Assembly (NCBI RefSeq): GCF_910592395.1
Contig: NC_088325.1
Span: 9,056,109-9,120,108 of the forward strand
DNA from: Lineus longissimus
Taxonomy: Eukaryota; Nemertea; Pilidiophora; Heteronemertea; Lineidae
DNA: 64,000 bases
Direction: 5' to 3'
The notes below the pieces were generated by a model. The model searched no databases and was not told where the DNA came from. It saw nothing but the letters and a program-made list of their open reading frames with translations. Every line of letters begins with the position of its first letter. The first letter of the stretch is position 1. Shown in pieces: positions 1-11,315 of this stretch. The position numbers and the translations under genes are program-made.

Positions 1-597
1 ACGTCTTTCCTTCGTAATGGAATCGAAGGAAGTGTTGATAGTCTGGATGGATCGGTACATGTAAGTACGCATCCGTTAAATCCATCGATACCGCCCAATC
101 GCTGGGCTGTATCGCCGTTGCTATAGACCTGGTGGTTTCCATCTTGAAATGAGGAACATTCAAGAAGGTGTTTAACCTGGAAAGGTCTATGATCAGCCTC
201 CATGTCCCTGCTTTCTTGGGAACCAAGAAAACGTGGCTGTAAAAGCCGGGGGAACATGGATTTTGAAGGACCTGGATAGCTTGCTTCTCCAGTAATGTCG
301 CGACCTCTGCTTGGAGGGCAGAGGCCTTGACTGGGTCATTCGGTGGCTGAACTGGGGTTGGAAATATGGTAGTCGGGGGGTACGGTTGAAATCTAGCTTC
401 ACTCCGTACCTCAACATGTTTGGGACTGGGGACCCCTTGGGGCACCAATCGTCCCAAACGTCTGCAAATTTTTGCAGACGGCCCCCGACTACCGGAGTCG
501 GCTCCTTTTTGCGTCCGGGAGGAGAAAGGAGGGGGGAGTCACTTCTTCCGGCCTGCACCCCTTGGACGAAAGGAGTGCCTAGTCGGACCGGATCCAC
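1..597 (-). pseudogene. Reverse transcriptase region of DIRS-like pol (partial)
   Basis: An RNA-directed DNA polymerase of a retrotransposon. The open frame beginning at 597 overlaps the end of gag (539) by about 60 bp, as is common between gag and pol in this group. Its N-terminal block ends near 330, where the reading shifts. In the next frame I read FYSHVFLVPKK, then RLIIDLSRLN, then FKMETTRSI and finally DLTDAYLHVPIHP at the lowest coordinates, the palm region with the first catalytic Asp. The YxDD-type motif, RNase H and the rest lie outside the window. The frame change near 310-340 means this copy cannot make a full protein. Confidence 0.78.
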
Positions 598-2826
598 CCT
601 GGTTAGAGGAAGTATCTTTCCTCTTTCCAGTCCGGCGACCCTCCGCTTCCCGTCGGAAGGATCCAGCAGGAGCAGGCTGACTAGGCGGGGTAGGCCTAGG
701 CAGGACCTGCCTGGCGTACGGGATTGAACCCGATGCCTGCTGGGGCCTCTCTATCTTTCTAGCGTTAGGTAGAGAGGTCTTGGCCCTCTGTGTCGCAGTG
801 GGGGCATATAATTTGTCCCAATATTTCTGTACTTGAGCCGCCTCTTGTACAGAATCTGCGAACAGGAAAGAACCGTCCATAGGAGCGGTTCTTAAGGCCC
901 CTTCCAGCTGGAGGGATCTGATGACATTGAGAGAGCCCAATGCGGCGTCTCTACGGAGTAGGACGCTATTTGCTGCAGTCTTGGCGGACAGAGCAATAGC
1001 GTGCCTAATCGAATGTGACAAGGATGTCACAAGCGATTTTGTATCATCAGATAGTGACTCATTATCCTCTAGGGATCTGGCTAAGGCCAGGTTAGTGTGC
1101 TCTGCGTAGGAGAGCACCGCTAACGTGTTTTTGGCCAGACCCTCTTGTGCTCTAAGTTCTCGGTAAGCCGAGGAGGAGGTCACCCTAGGCACAAGTTTGT
1201 CCAGCTGTTCATCGTCCTTTAATATGGAAGTCGATGCTGCAGCTGGACAGCCGGCCGAGCTGACTCGATAATAGTCAGCGCGGTACTGCCTAACGAGGAG
1301 GAAGTTGTGCCGTGAACAACTTCCCCGGTTTACACCAAGCTTCCGGTCCAGCTGCCGGAAGGACAGGGATGGAAGTACGTTGGTGGGCGCCTTTGGAGTC
1401 TCTGATTGTACGCTCCAAAAGTTCAGAGACTGCTACCACCGACGGGGAGGGAGGAAGGAATTCAAGGGCCCGAGTGGAGCCCTGAGAGACCTGTGGATTG
1501 GGATCCACTTCCTGTCCCCAAAGTGAAAAGGTCGGTGTTGATAAGGCTGGCAGTTCCGGCGGGGTAGGGCACATATCCTGCGAGAGGTACGCTCTGATCA
1601 AGGATCTGAGTGTCCTCATATCCGAAAAGATACTGGCCTCCTCTGGTGACAGCTCCTCCTGATTGGGGGAGCGGTAGCCTGGCTGAGAACTCTCGTTCTC
1701 AGAAAATTCCTCTAAAATAGAGGAGTCGGATGGTGGGTATCCGATGAGACCAGGCGCACCAGAGGAACCGGAACCCTGCTCCAGATGGCTGAGTCTATCA
1801 GTAAGACCCGCTACCATCTAGATGAGCTGGGACAGTTGCTGTCCCGACTTGGGTTCCGGACCCGACGTGCGGCTTCTCTCAACGACGGGCGGTTGAGGCG
1901 AGGGTGAGCGCATAAGCGAACCCTCGAAGCCGTATGTACGGGCGAATGGGTCTTCCGGAAGCGGAAGATGTCCATATTCTGAACCAGAGTTCAGCTGTCC
2001 CCTCTGCGTAACTCGTTCCATGGGAACGACGCCTCTGCTACGAGGAGGGGGAGACACTTCCGGTTGGCTCCACCTAAGAGGTTGGCCAACGTAGGGAGGT
2101 GCCTGCATTTCCGGCAGGACGAAGTCCGAAACCGGAAATGCCCGTAACTCCTTCGCCGGTATGGAGCTACCGGTTGCCCTTTTAGGAGGAGGTACGGAGG
2201 GCGGAAACGCTGTTACCGAAGATGCATGGCGTTTCGGAGGTGGCGTTATAAAGTCCGTCCCTACTCTACTGTGTCCGTGAGGACTGGGGTTATTTCGCAG
2301 TAAAGACAGAAAAAACCCCAGTAGAGTCTTCGGTTACTGATAAACGGGAACCCACGTCAGCAACCGGAACTGCAATCGGCGGACCGGAAGCAGGGTGCTC
2401 CCACCGGTACAAAGGGCTTGTACTCGGAGGAGCGGACGACAGAGGAACCGGAAGGTTCCCTGAGGTCCGGGCTATATTAAACCCTTGGAGACTTACTGGA
2501 TGTAAGTCTCCCTTCGAACCACAGACATTGATAATGTCTGATCCCGCATCCTTCGCAGCCGCGGCCGGAACCGGAACTCGGCTGACGGAAGGGGTGGTGG
2601 CGGAAGGTTTGGTAGACCTCCGGGTTATATGCCCGGAAACGGAACCGGAAGAGGGTTTAGGCGTCTTCGCGGCCCGTTTCCCGCCACCAGACGAAGTCCT
2701 TTGTGGTGAGACAAAGGATGCCGTCGGAGGGGTACCAATGACAATAAAAACACTGGGAAACCCAAGTAGGCCAGAAAGGACGCAATTATTAATGGAAAGG
2801 AAAACATGCCTACTTAAATTAAACAC
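539..2826 (-). pseudogene. Gag-like ORF of the DIRS-like element, broken
   Basis: Probable capsid/nucleic-acid-binding protein of the retrotransposon. Three stretches can be joined by eye: 2826-2290 (Pro/Ser/Arg-rich), about 2289-1818 (very Pro-rich), 1817-1290, then 1310-539 in another frame. The last part has a helical core followed by a basic Arg/Gly/Pro tail ending RPRGAGRKK. Breaks: a frame change near 2290, an in-frame TAG at 1818-1820 followed directly by ATG, and a frame change near 1300. Assignment rests on position before the RT and on composition rather than on a diagnostic motif. Confidence 0.6.
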
Positions 2827-3159
2827 TATTGCAATGGATCTGAGTCTTGTTCATTACAATAGAGAGGAGAATAGCCTACGTAAATCTACCCTACCAAGAT
2901 CAAAATAATGGAGCCGGGTCGACTAAGCTAGCTAAGAAAGGTATATAATTAAATAGACTGGACAATACTAATGCCAAGATTAGTTTGGCGGTCTACTCCG
3001 TAGGTGAATGAACCCAAAAATCGTCGAGACTTGGCTGGTTGAATTTGGTTTTAAATCGAATTCACGGCAGCTTTGAAAAAACGATGTGCTTCGTAGAAGC
3101 ACAAGAGTAAAGACTGAATATTGCGGCATGAGATCAGCGCGATCTCGCGGGATCGGTCA

Positions 3160-3245
3160 GGGCGCCGCCTGGCGGCCGAGCGGTTAACTCAGTTCTCCCT
3201 TTAGAAAATTAAAGGGATACTCTTGTGTTTGAGCCCAAATGGAGT
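3160..3245 (+). other. Possible tRNA-like (SINE-head) remnant
   Basis: GGCCGAGCGG near 3177-3186 resembles a Pol III A box of tRNA-Leu/Ser type. TGTTTGAGCCC about 50 bp downstream is a weak B box (8 of 11 positions). Between them is a perfect 7-bp stem, CCCTTTA/TAAAGGG. The acceptor ends do not pair, so this is not a functional tRNA; a decayed SINE head or chance similarity are both possible. Confidence 0.22.
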
Positions 3246-4534
3246 AACATGCAAAAGTGTTCCATAGGTAAGTTTGAATGACACAAAATGGTGAGTTAAT
3301 ACAAAAGCCTGAGCGCACAGCAAGGCCCTCCTATCTCATGTACACAAAATGCATTGTAAAAGGTGTTGATTGTCAATCGTCAAAAACTTGGTGATTATTA
3401 CATAATTTGCCCATCGCCTATGTGAATCTTATAGACATATGCTACAACTGTGTCGAATTTCAGGAAATTAGGAAGACATTCATGGTGTACACGTAGTGGT
3501 TGAAGTTTGTAGTGTATTTGGTTGCGTATTTTGACAACTCCTTAAAAAACAGTGAAAAAGAGCGCCGATAGTTGATCATTAAGGTACATATTATAATTGA
3601 CATAATGACAAAGTTTGAACTCTTTTGGTAAACATTTTATGGTGAACATAGGGGGGATTTTTCAAGAAATGTAACTTCAGTATACGATCGCAAAAACCAG
3701 ACCTTTAGCCCAAGAAAAACGAGGTCTGTCAAACTTTGACACGAAAAGATTTATTTGCGACGATGGCATTCAAACAACTACAAATGCGACCAAAATCAAA
3801 TAATGCTCTTTGCGGTAGTATGTTGACGAGCAGAAGACGCTAAACACGAGGGCAGCAACAAATACATCATTCAATGTACTGATGGATGATATGCCCTGAC
3901 CGGGTTGATATGGACATGCTGCAAACGTGGTCTTTTCTGCAAACCGTAACCGTAGAGCTGAAGGGACAGAGATGACTTGAACGAGCCTGAGTTGTTATAA
4001 TCGATGAACTGACGACCACAGTTTTCACAAAGTAACAAATAGTTTGACGATAATGTATTAGCGGTGACAATTATTTCTCTGATGTTTTATTGTTTCGTAG
4101 TGACGTACGTTTCAGATGAATGTATTTTGGTGGGTATGAGGCAGGCGTTAAGGCCGTTTTGGTTGCGAAAACAAGACACCCATTAGTGATATTCAAATAA
4201 AGAAATTAACGAAAAGACAAACGCATTAGGAGGGATTTCGCAAGACCAGCACCAGCCTGCCTTGTAGATTTTCTTGGGCGATGAAAAGGCACATTCTTAT
4301 TTCCCCTTTCCTGTCCGGTGCAGATCAATTATCCAGATTCGCCCTGATAAACATTAATAGGGCATACAGTAAGCCTTCATTCGCGTAAGACTCGATGATG
4401 CATTATTGCTTTGATACCGTGAGACGTGCGATGGCCATCATATTTAACGTACAATAATGATTTTGAATTCGATTTGATTTTGCGACCTGATGATATTAGG
4501 GTGGTTCGAATGAGGTGGGTGTATGGTATATTAC
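3246..4534. other. No gene recognised
   Basis: AT-rich sequence with only short frames on both strands. I see no splice-bounded ANK exon, transposon end or RNA gene here. The 3' continuation of the ANK gene may cross it. Confidence 0.5.
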
Positions 4535-4633
4535 CTTCTTTGTTTTATTAGCATCTGCACCAGCTTTCAAAAGAGCATGTACGACATTAATGTGACCTTC
4601 AATGCAGGCATAAAGTAACGTTGTCTTGCCATC
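4535..4633 (-). CDS. ANK repeat exon, most divergent (class C)
   Basis: Encodes one 33-residue ANK repeat starting DGKTTLLYACIEGHI, closest to the ANK consensus. The donor GTAATATAC is intact, but no AG precedes the expected phase-0 start; ATG sits there instead, so this is either a broken acceptor or an initiation site. An AG at 4645-4646 would give a 110-bp exon that does not fit the phase of its neighbours. Confidence 0.7.
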
Positions 4634-4859
4634 CATAATCAAGACTACAAAATATCCAAAATTAAATGTAGTGTCGTGTTACCGGGGTTCTACTCTACTG
4701 GTGATGAATAAAAATCGACATATACATGGATCGGAGCATGAAGTTAAGCTCATCCTGAACAGTTTAAATCCAGTGACCGAATACATAATCCATTTAAAAG
4801 GTCAGTTATTATGGCAAGCCAAAACGGAAATAATCCAACCCTGGGAAAATACTCGCAAT

Positions 4860-5080
4860 ATTCAAAAGTGCATGCAACATTTCAAAATGACATGCAACAT
4901 TTCGAAAATAACATCAACACATTTCAAAACTGCATGCAACCCGTTAAAAACAAACAGCAGCATTTTTGTAATGTTCAACCTGTTTTTCGTCCAACATTTT
5001 TTCGTTCAACTTTTTTTTTCATATTTTTTTTTCGTTCGACAATTTTACCGTCCAACATTTTTTTCGTTCAAAATCATCCG
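4860..5080. repeat. Degenerate short tandem repeats in an ANK intron
   Basis: Four imperfect copies of a unit containing CATGCAACATTTCAAAA are followed by several copies of CGTTCAAC/CGTCCAACATTTTTT. It interrupts the otherwise conserved intron module between the class C exon and the first class A exon. Confidence 0.6.
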
Positions 5081-5470
5081 AGTACAGACATGTTAGATAA
5101 AATATGAAATCGAAATCAACAAATAGATGAGAAGCCAATGTCGAGATTACTTCGAACGGATTCAATCAAGTAGACGATTAGTAAAGATGCCTAACTATTT
5201 TCCATTGAAATTGGTTTTTGTGAAAATAAAAACTATATTTGGCAGATAATATATATTTCTTTCGACTTTCGATATCTTTCATGAAAAAAATACACTCCGC
5301 TATTCGAGGTCAAGCGCAAATCTGCAACAATAATTCCCCCCTCCCTCAAAAAATGCGATTAAACTAACTTCACTCCATATCCTCATCTTTGGCCTTTGCG
5401 TGATCATGGTGATTGACTTATGATTAATCAGGAATTAACGTTCGGATGTAGGGGACTTTTAGGGCGTTAC

Positions 5471-5569
5471 CTTCTTCTGTTTGTTAACATATGCTCCAAC
5501 TGCCAATAAAGCATCTACGACCTCAATGTGACCTTCATTGGAGGCAATCATGAGCGCCGTCTGGCCCTC
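5471..5569 (-). CDS. ANK repeat exon, class A
   Basis: 99 bp, phase 0-0, acceptor CTTCCTTCAG, donor GTAACGCCC. The repeat starts [18 protein letters not shown], close to the ANK consensus (GH in the loop, VV in helix 2). Intact. Confidence 0.85.
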
Positions 5570-6349
5570 CTGAAGGAAGATAGACATAAGAAATAATCAA
5601 ATATTGAAATAGACTGATAGATTTTTAAAGCATGAAGTTGAGGTCGTTTTTTCACCAAGCAGATGTGTATTGTCAATTCTTTACACATGTATACTTGTAT
5701 ATTTGAGACCTGCGATAGGTTTTTGATGCAATTCAAATTGTAGAGTTTTGCGACTTTCTTTCGGGTTTTTTTCAATGCAAAAATCCATTCGCGATACCAA
5801 AGCGTAAGTCAGATCACGCTGGATATCGAACTCATTCTACTATACTCCTGTTCTTACTTTTTTTAAAATGAGTGAATCATCTAGGTGTTCTAAAGTTATA
5901 GCCCAGACGCACGACGCATGATCCACAAAGAACGATGCACAACATACCATACCATAAGACGTCCGTCTTGCGACCAGGGCATTAAAAGGACCGGCAATAA
6001 GTCTCCATTCTGTATCTAGTACCATTTATGACAAGTGTGTCACTGCTTCTTTCTTTAAAAGGACTATATATTGAACTCTCTAAATCTATCTTATTCATAA
6101 AACAATAATGTAAGGAATCGAGATCAGGCATATCTCGCCTATAAGACAAAGGTAACATATTAACAACAGAGAACCTCTCTTTAAAACTCAGATGACCACG
6201 TAACATAATCCTTCTGCCTCTATTTTTTTACCCCTTCTACTAGGTTGTATTTGGTGATTTCGTCCCAAGAAACAGGTACCACATCATTTGCCTTCCGCTT
6301 TACAATTGTTCTAGGGATGTTTTGATGAAAATGACTTTCGGTGTGTTAC

Positions 6350-6448
6350 CTTTGACTGCTTGTCGACCTCTGCTTTATCATTCAATAGACTCTTTACGAC
6401 TTCTGGGTCACTTTTACTAGAGGCGATCATAAGCGCCGTCCAACCGTT
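6350..6448 (-). CDS. ANK repeat exon, class B
   Basis: 99 bp, phase 0-0, acceptor TTTTTTCAG, donor GTAACACAC. Starts NGWTALMIAS; residues 11-14 SKSD, 23-25 NDK; ends VDKQSK. Intact. Nearly the same surface residues as the exon at 16601-16699. Confidence 0.85.
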
Positions 6449-7166
6449 CTGAAAAAATATAGACATCCTATCGATTATCAAATAGCGCAGTATACGAATG
6501 GATAAGAGCATAGTAAATTTGAGATCAATGAAAGAAAACTGTTCAGTGTTCTGTCTGTCCTTCCATCTTCCAATGTGGGGCGGGGCGCATGTTGTCTAAT
6601 GGTTAAACAAAGAGATTATTCAACTTATTGTCTTACTACATGTACCAGTAAGTAGATAGAGTCATTTTCCCTCTGATCAGAAATCGAAAATTAATGCAAT
6701 TTGAACTAATTTCAGCTTGCTAGGGGCTTTGTTCGAAAAGGTTCATCTCATTTACATTTATATATTTTATAGCCTGCGTGTACAGACATGTTGGATGAAA
6801 TATGAAATCAAAATAAACAAATAGATGAGAAGCCAATGTCGAGATTACTTTGAACGGATTCAATCAAGTAGACGATTAGTGAAGAGGCTTAACTATTTTC
6901 CATTGAAATTAGTTTTTGTGAAAATAAAACTCTATTGCGCAGATAATATAGATTTCTTTCGATTTTCGATATCTTTCATGAAAAAAATACACTCCGTTAT
7001 TCGAGGACAAGCGCAAATCTGCAACAATCATCCCTCCCTCAAAAAGATAAGCGATTAAACTAACTTCACTCCATATCTGCATCTTTGGCCTTTGCGTGAT
7101 CATGGTGATTGACTAATGATTTATCAGGAATTAACGTTCGGATGTAGGGGACTTTCAGGGCGTTAC

Positions 7167-7265
7167 CTTCTTCTCTTTGTTAACATATGCTCCAGCTGCC
7201 AATAAATCATCTACGACCTCAATATGACCTTCATCGGCGGCAATCATGAGCGCCGTCTGGCCCTC
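7167..7265 (-). CDS. ANK repeat exon, class A
   Basis: 99 bp, phase 0-0. Starts [18 protein letters not shown]; ends VNKEKK. Acceptor CTTCCTTCAG, donor GTAACGCCC. Intact. It lies between two class B exons. Confidence 0.85.
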
Positions 7266-8063
7266 CTGAAGGAAGATAGGCATAAGAAATAATCAAATAT
7301 TGAAATATTGAAATAGACCAATAGATTTTTAAAGCATGAAGTTGAGGTCATTTTTGAACTGAGTCACCAAGCAGATGTGTATTGTCAATTCTTTACACCT
7401 GTATACTTGTATATTTGAGACCTGCGATAGGTTCTTGATGTTATTAAAATTGTAGAGTTTTGCGACTTTCTTTCGGGTTTTTTTCAATGAAAAAATCTAT
7501 TCGCGATACCAAAGCGTAAGTCAGATCACGCTGGATATCGAACTCATTCTACTAGACTCCTGTTCTTACTTTTTTTTAAATGAATGAAATCTCTAGGTGT
7601 TCTAAAGGTACAGCCCAGACGCACGACGCATGATCCACAACGCACGATGCACAACAGACCATACCATAAGACGTCCGTCTTGCGACTAGGGCATAAAAGG
7701 ACCGGCAATAAGTCTCCATTCTGCATCTAGTACCATTTATGACAATTGTGTCACTGCTTCTTTCTCTAAAAGGTTTGCTTTTTGAAATCTCTAAATCTAT
7801 CTTATTCATAAAAACAATAATGTAAGGAATCGAGATCAGGCATATCTCGCCTATAAGACAAAGGTAACATATAAAGAACAGAGAACCTCTCTTTAAAACC
7901 CAAATGACCACCTAACATATTCCTACAGGCTGTATTTTCTGAATCTCTCTACTATAGGTTGTCTTTGGTGATTTCGTCCCAAGAAACAGGTACCACATTA
8001 TTTGCCTTCCGCTTTACAAATGTTCTAGGGATGTTTTGATGAAAATGACTTTCGGTGTGTTAC

Positions 8064-8162
8064 CTTTGACTGCTTGTCGACCTCTGCGTGATATTCCAAT
8101 AGACTCTCTACGACTTTTGGGTTACCTATAACAGAGGCGATCATAAGCGCCGTCCAACCGTT
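8064..8162 (-). CDS. ANK repeat exon, class B
   Basis: 99 bp, phase 0-0. Starts NGWTALMIAS; residues 11-14 VIGN, 23-25 EYH; ends VDKQSK. Splice sites intact. Confidence 0.85.
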
Positions 8163-9841
8163 CTGAAAAAAGACAGACATACTATCGATAATCAAATAGC
8201 GCAGTATACGAATGGATAAGAGCATAGTAAATTTGAGATCAATGAAAGAAAACTGGACGGTGTTCTGTCTGTCCGTCCGTCTTCCAACGTGGGGCGGGGC
8301 ACATGTTGTCTAACTGTTAGACAAAGAGATTATTCAACTTTATGTCTCACTACATGTACCGGTGAGTAGTTAGAGTCATATTTCTCCTGATCAGAAATCG
8401 AAAAGTAACGCGATTTGACCTAATTTCAGCATGCTGGGGGCTTTGTTCGAAAAGATTCATCTCACTTAGATTTATATATGGTATAGCCTCCGTGTACAGA
8501 CATTTTTGATAAAATATGATAAGATACATGTTTTTTATTATGCCTGTCACGGAAAAGACTTGCAAATATATCACAGAATGAAGTCTGAGTTTTAAATTAG
8601 CTGTTAGATTTTCCTGAAAAAATATCAGCATCATTATAAAGAAACCAATCTACATGCAACACATCTGAAATATTTCATAATGGAAATTCCGGAAGAGAGA
8701 CAAATCCGAACGCTTGCATCTTCCGTGACACTTTTAATATATAACAGATCAAAATACAAAAAAAATCATTTTTGTCAATTTTTCACTCGATGGTATCATT
8801 CAAACTTTAAACACAGAGAGTTTGAGATCCGGCATTTCTGGTCTTGACCTAAAATCTTCAAAATGTCACAGTTTTTATGCTATTGACCTGAGATTTAGTG
8901 TGGAGTTGTCAAACATCCTTATCTTACTACCTGTAAAATATCAAAATTATATGCTAACACTTTTTGAATTATGCTAGTTTAAAAAGTGAACTCGTTTTTT
9001 CTGGGCCAACCAATACGAGGTCAAAAGTTGGCCTATGAGTTATATCACTGTCACCTAGGGGTACAGATATTTGGATAAATAGTTTCGGCGGTTACGAAAT
9101 ATTTCAGTGGTTACAAAATTTCACAAGAACTTTCACCTCTGTTTCCTTCAAAAGCCGGTCGAGGTCAAAACCCGTACAATATACTATGTCCTCTCCCAAG
9201 AAGTATATGCAATAAAAATTCAGCATGCTGTGAACAATATCAGCAAAATTATGGAATGTTTTCTGTTTTCGCATAATGCCCCCTAGTGGCCAAATCGTAA
9301 GTCAGATCACACCGGATATCGAAATCATTCTACCAGACTCCTGTTCTTACTTTTTTTAAATGAGTGAAATCACTAGGTGTTCTAACGTTATAGCCCGGAC
9401 GCACGACGCACGATCCACAACGCATGTCGCACAACATACCATACCATAATATGTCCGTCTTGTGAGGAGGGCATAAAAATTACCGGCAATAAGTCTCCAT
9501 TCTGCATCTAGTACCATTTATGAGAAGTGTGTCACTGCTTCTTTCTCTAAAAGGTCTGTATTTTGAAATCTCACAATCTATTTTATTAATAAAACAATAC
9601 TGTAAGGAATCGATATCAGGCATAGCTCGCCTATAAGAGAAATATAACATATTGAGAACAGAGAGCCTCTCTTTTAAACTCAAATGACCACCTAACATAT
9701 TCCTTCAGGCTCTATTTGTTGAACCCTTTCTACCAGGTTGTCTTTGGTGATATTGTCCAAAAAACAGGTTCTACATAATTTGTCTTCTGCTTTACAATTG
9801 TTCTAGGTATGTTTGGATGAAGGGGACTTTCGGTGTGTTAC

Positions 9842-9940
9842 CTCCTCCTGCTTGTTGACCTCTGCTTTGTGTTTCAATAGACACTCTACGAATTTTGGGC
9901 TATCTCTTTTAGTGGCGATCATAAGCGCATTCGAACCGTT
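9842..9940 (-). CDS. ANK repeat exon, class B
   Basis: 99 bp, phase 0-0. Starts NGSNALMIAT; residues 11-14 KRDS, 23-25 KHK; ends VNKQEE. The core Trp-Thr of most class B exons is replaced by Ser-Asn. Splice sites intact. Next to the first pogo-like insertion. Confidence 0.83.
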
Positions 9941-10996
9941 CTGAAAAAAGACAGACATACTATCGATAATAAAATAGCGCAGAATATTAATGGGTAAGAG
10001 CATAGTAAAATTGAGATCAAAGAAAGAAAACTGTTCAGTGTTCTGTTTGTCCGTCCATTTTCCAACGTGGGGCGGGGCGCATGTTGTCTAACGGTTAGAC
10101 AAATATATTATTCCACTTGATGTCTTACTACATGTACCAGTAAGTATTTAGAGGAATATTTTCTCTGACCAGAAATCGAATATAAACGTGATTTGACCTA
10201 ATTCTAGCATGCTAGGTGCTTTGCAAGAAAATGTTCATCTCACCAAGATTTATATATTGTATAGCCTCCGTGTACAGTCATTTTTGATATAATATGATAA
10301 GATTCATGTTGTTTATTTTGCCTGCCACGGAAGGGTCGTGCAAATATATCACAGAATGTAGTCCGAGTTTTAAATTAGGTGTTAGGTTTTCCTGAAAAAA
10401 ATATCAGCCTCATTATAAAGAAACCCATCTACATGCAGGGCATCTAAAATATTTCATAATGGAAATTTTGGAAGAGAGACAAATCTTAACGATTATACCT
10501 TCCGTACACTTTTAATACATAACGGATCAAAAGACCAAAAAGATACGTTTTGTCAATGTTTCATTCGATGGTATCAGTCAAACTTGAATGACAGAGAGCT
10601 TGAGATCCGGCATTTCTGGCCTTGACCGAAAATTTTCAAAATGTCACAATTTTCACAATTCTTATGCTATGGACCTGCGATTTAGCGTGGAGTTGTCAAA
10701 CATCCTTATCTTGTAAAATATCAAAAATATATGCATAACTCTTTTTGAATGATGCTAGTTTAAAAAGTGTACTCGCCACCCAATACGAGGTCGAAAGTTG
10801 GTTTATGAGTTACTGTCACCTAGGGGTACATACGGGAAAATCACACCTCGGCCTCAACCCGATCGATAATTCCCAAGTTTTATAGACCAGTACAAGGAGT
10901 AGGTGATTTCAATGGAACAGCTCGAGGTCTTACATACGAGTACTGCGGTTTGGTGTCATTGGAAGATCGCCGTCGCACCCGGTGTAGGCCTATTGT

Positions 10997-11315
10997 ACGG
11001 TGGCCCATAGAGGACATGCGTTTATTTTCAATATAATAGAAAAATTTTCTTTTTACAATGCGTTTTTTTCTCTCGAAGTACAACCGCCGTCGGATTTATT
11101 TCTCACCGCCGAAAAAATAATTTCCACCGCCAGGTAAAAAATGATAATTCCCACCACCGCCAAAGAAAATAATATCCACCGCGGTGGAAATTAATATCGA
11201 CCGCGGTGGAAATTAATATCCACCGCGGGAGCTAATTCGTTATTGACACCGGGTGTAAAAAGAAAAATTTTCTATTATATTAAAAATAAACGCATGTCCT
11301 CTATGGGCCACCGCA
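10997..11315. mobile_element. MITE with 60-bp terminal inverted repeats
   Basis: Arms 10998-11057 and 11254-11313 match at 58 of 60 positions, starting CGGTGGCCCATAGAGGACAT. The corresponding place in copy 2 (near 19500) lacks it and reads CCTATTGTGTCATG, so this is an insertion with a target duplication of CTATTG or CTATTGT. The core has several CCACCGC blocks and the palindrome CCACCGCGGTGG. No coding capacity. Confidence 0.88.

Larger units (their letters stand above)
1..3130 (-). mobile_element. DIRS-like retrotransposon, 3' part cut by window start
   Basis: Gag-like protein followed by reverse transcriptase, both on the minus strand, in the order used by DIRS/tyrosine-recombinase retrotransposons. 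The RT block reads DLTDAYLHVPIHP, a form typical of the DIRS group. The RNase H and recombinase parts would lie left of base 1. The upper end is uncertain: coding evidence stops near 2826, and 2830-3130 may hold the leader or terminal repeat, including a perfect 7-bp hairpin GTGCTTC-GTA-GAAGCAC near 3084-3100. Frame breaks show that this copy is dead. Confidence 0.72.

Noticed and set aside
311-727. Plus-strand frames over the DIRS-like element
   Set aside because: Opposite strand of gag/pol; no recognisable protein.
3160-3245. A functional tRNA-Leu or tRNA-Ser gene
   Set aside because: Acceptor arms do not pair and the B box matches only 8 of 11 positions.
5982-6206. Recurring minus-strand frames of 70-110 codons (LSVLNMLPLSYRRDMPD type) at 6.0, 7.6, 9.5, 16.1, 17.8, 32.5, 34.1, 35.9, 37.6 and 40.4 kb as genes
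   Set aside because: They are the same intron segment repeated with each module; starts, ends and frames differ between copies and no splice signals bound them.
8350-8634. Recurring minus-strand frames (IFFQENLTANLKL type) as genes
   Set aside because: Conserved only because the intron module is duplicated; indels break the frame in several copies.
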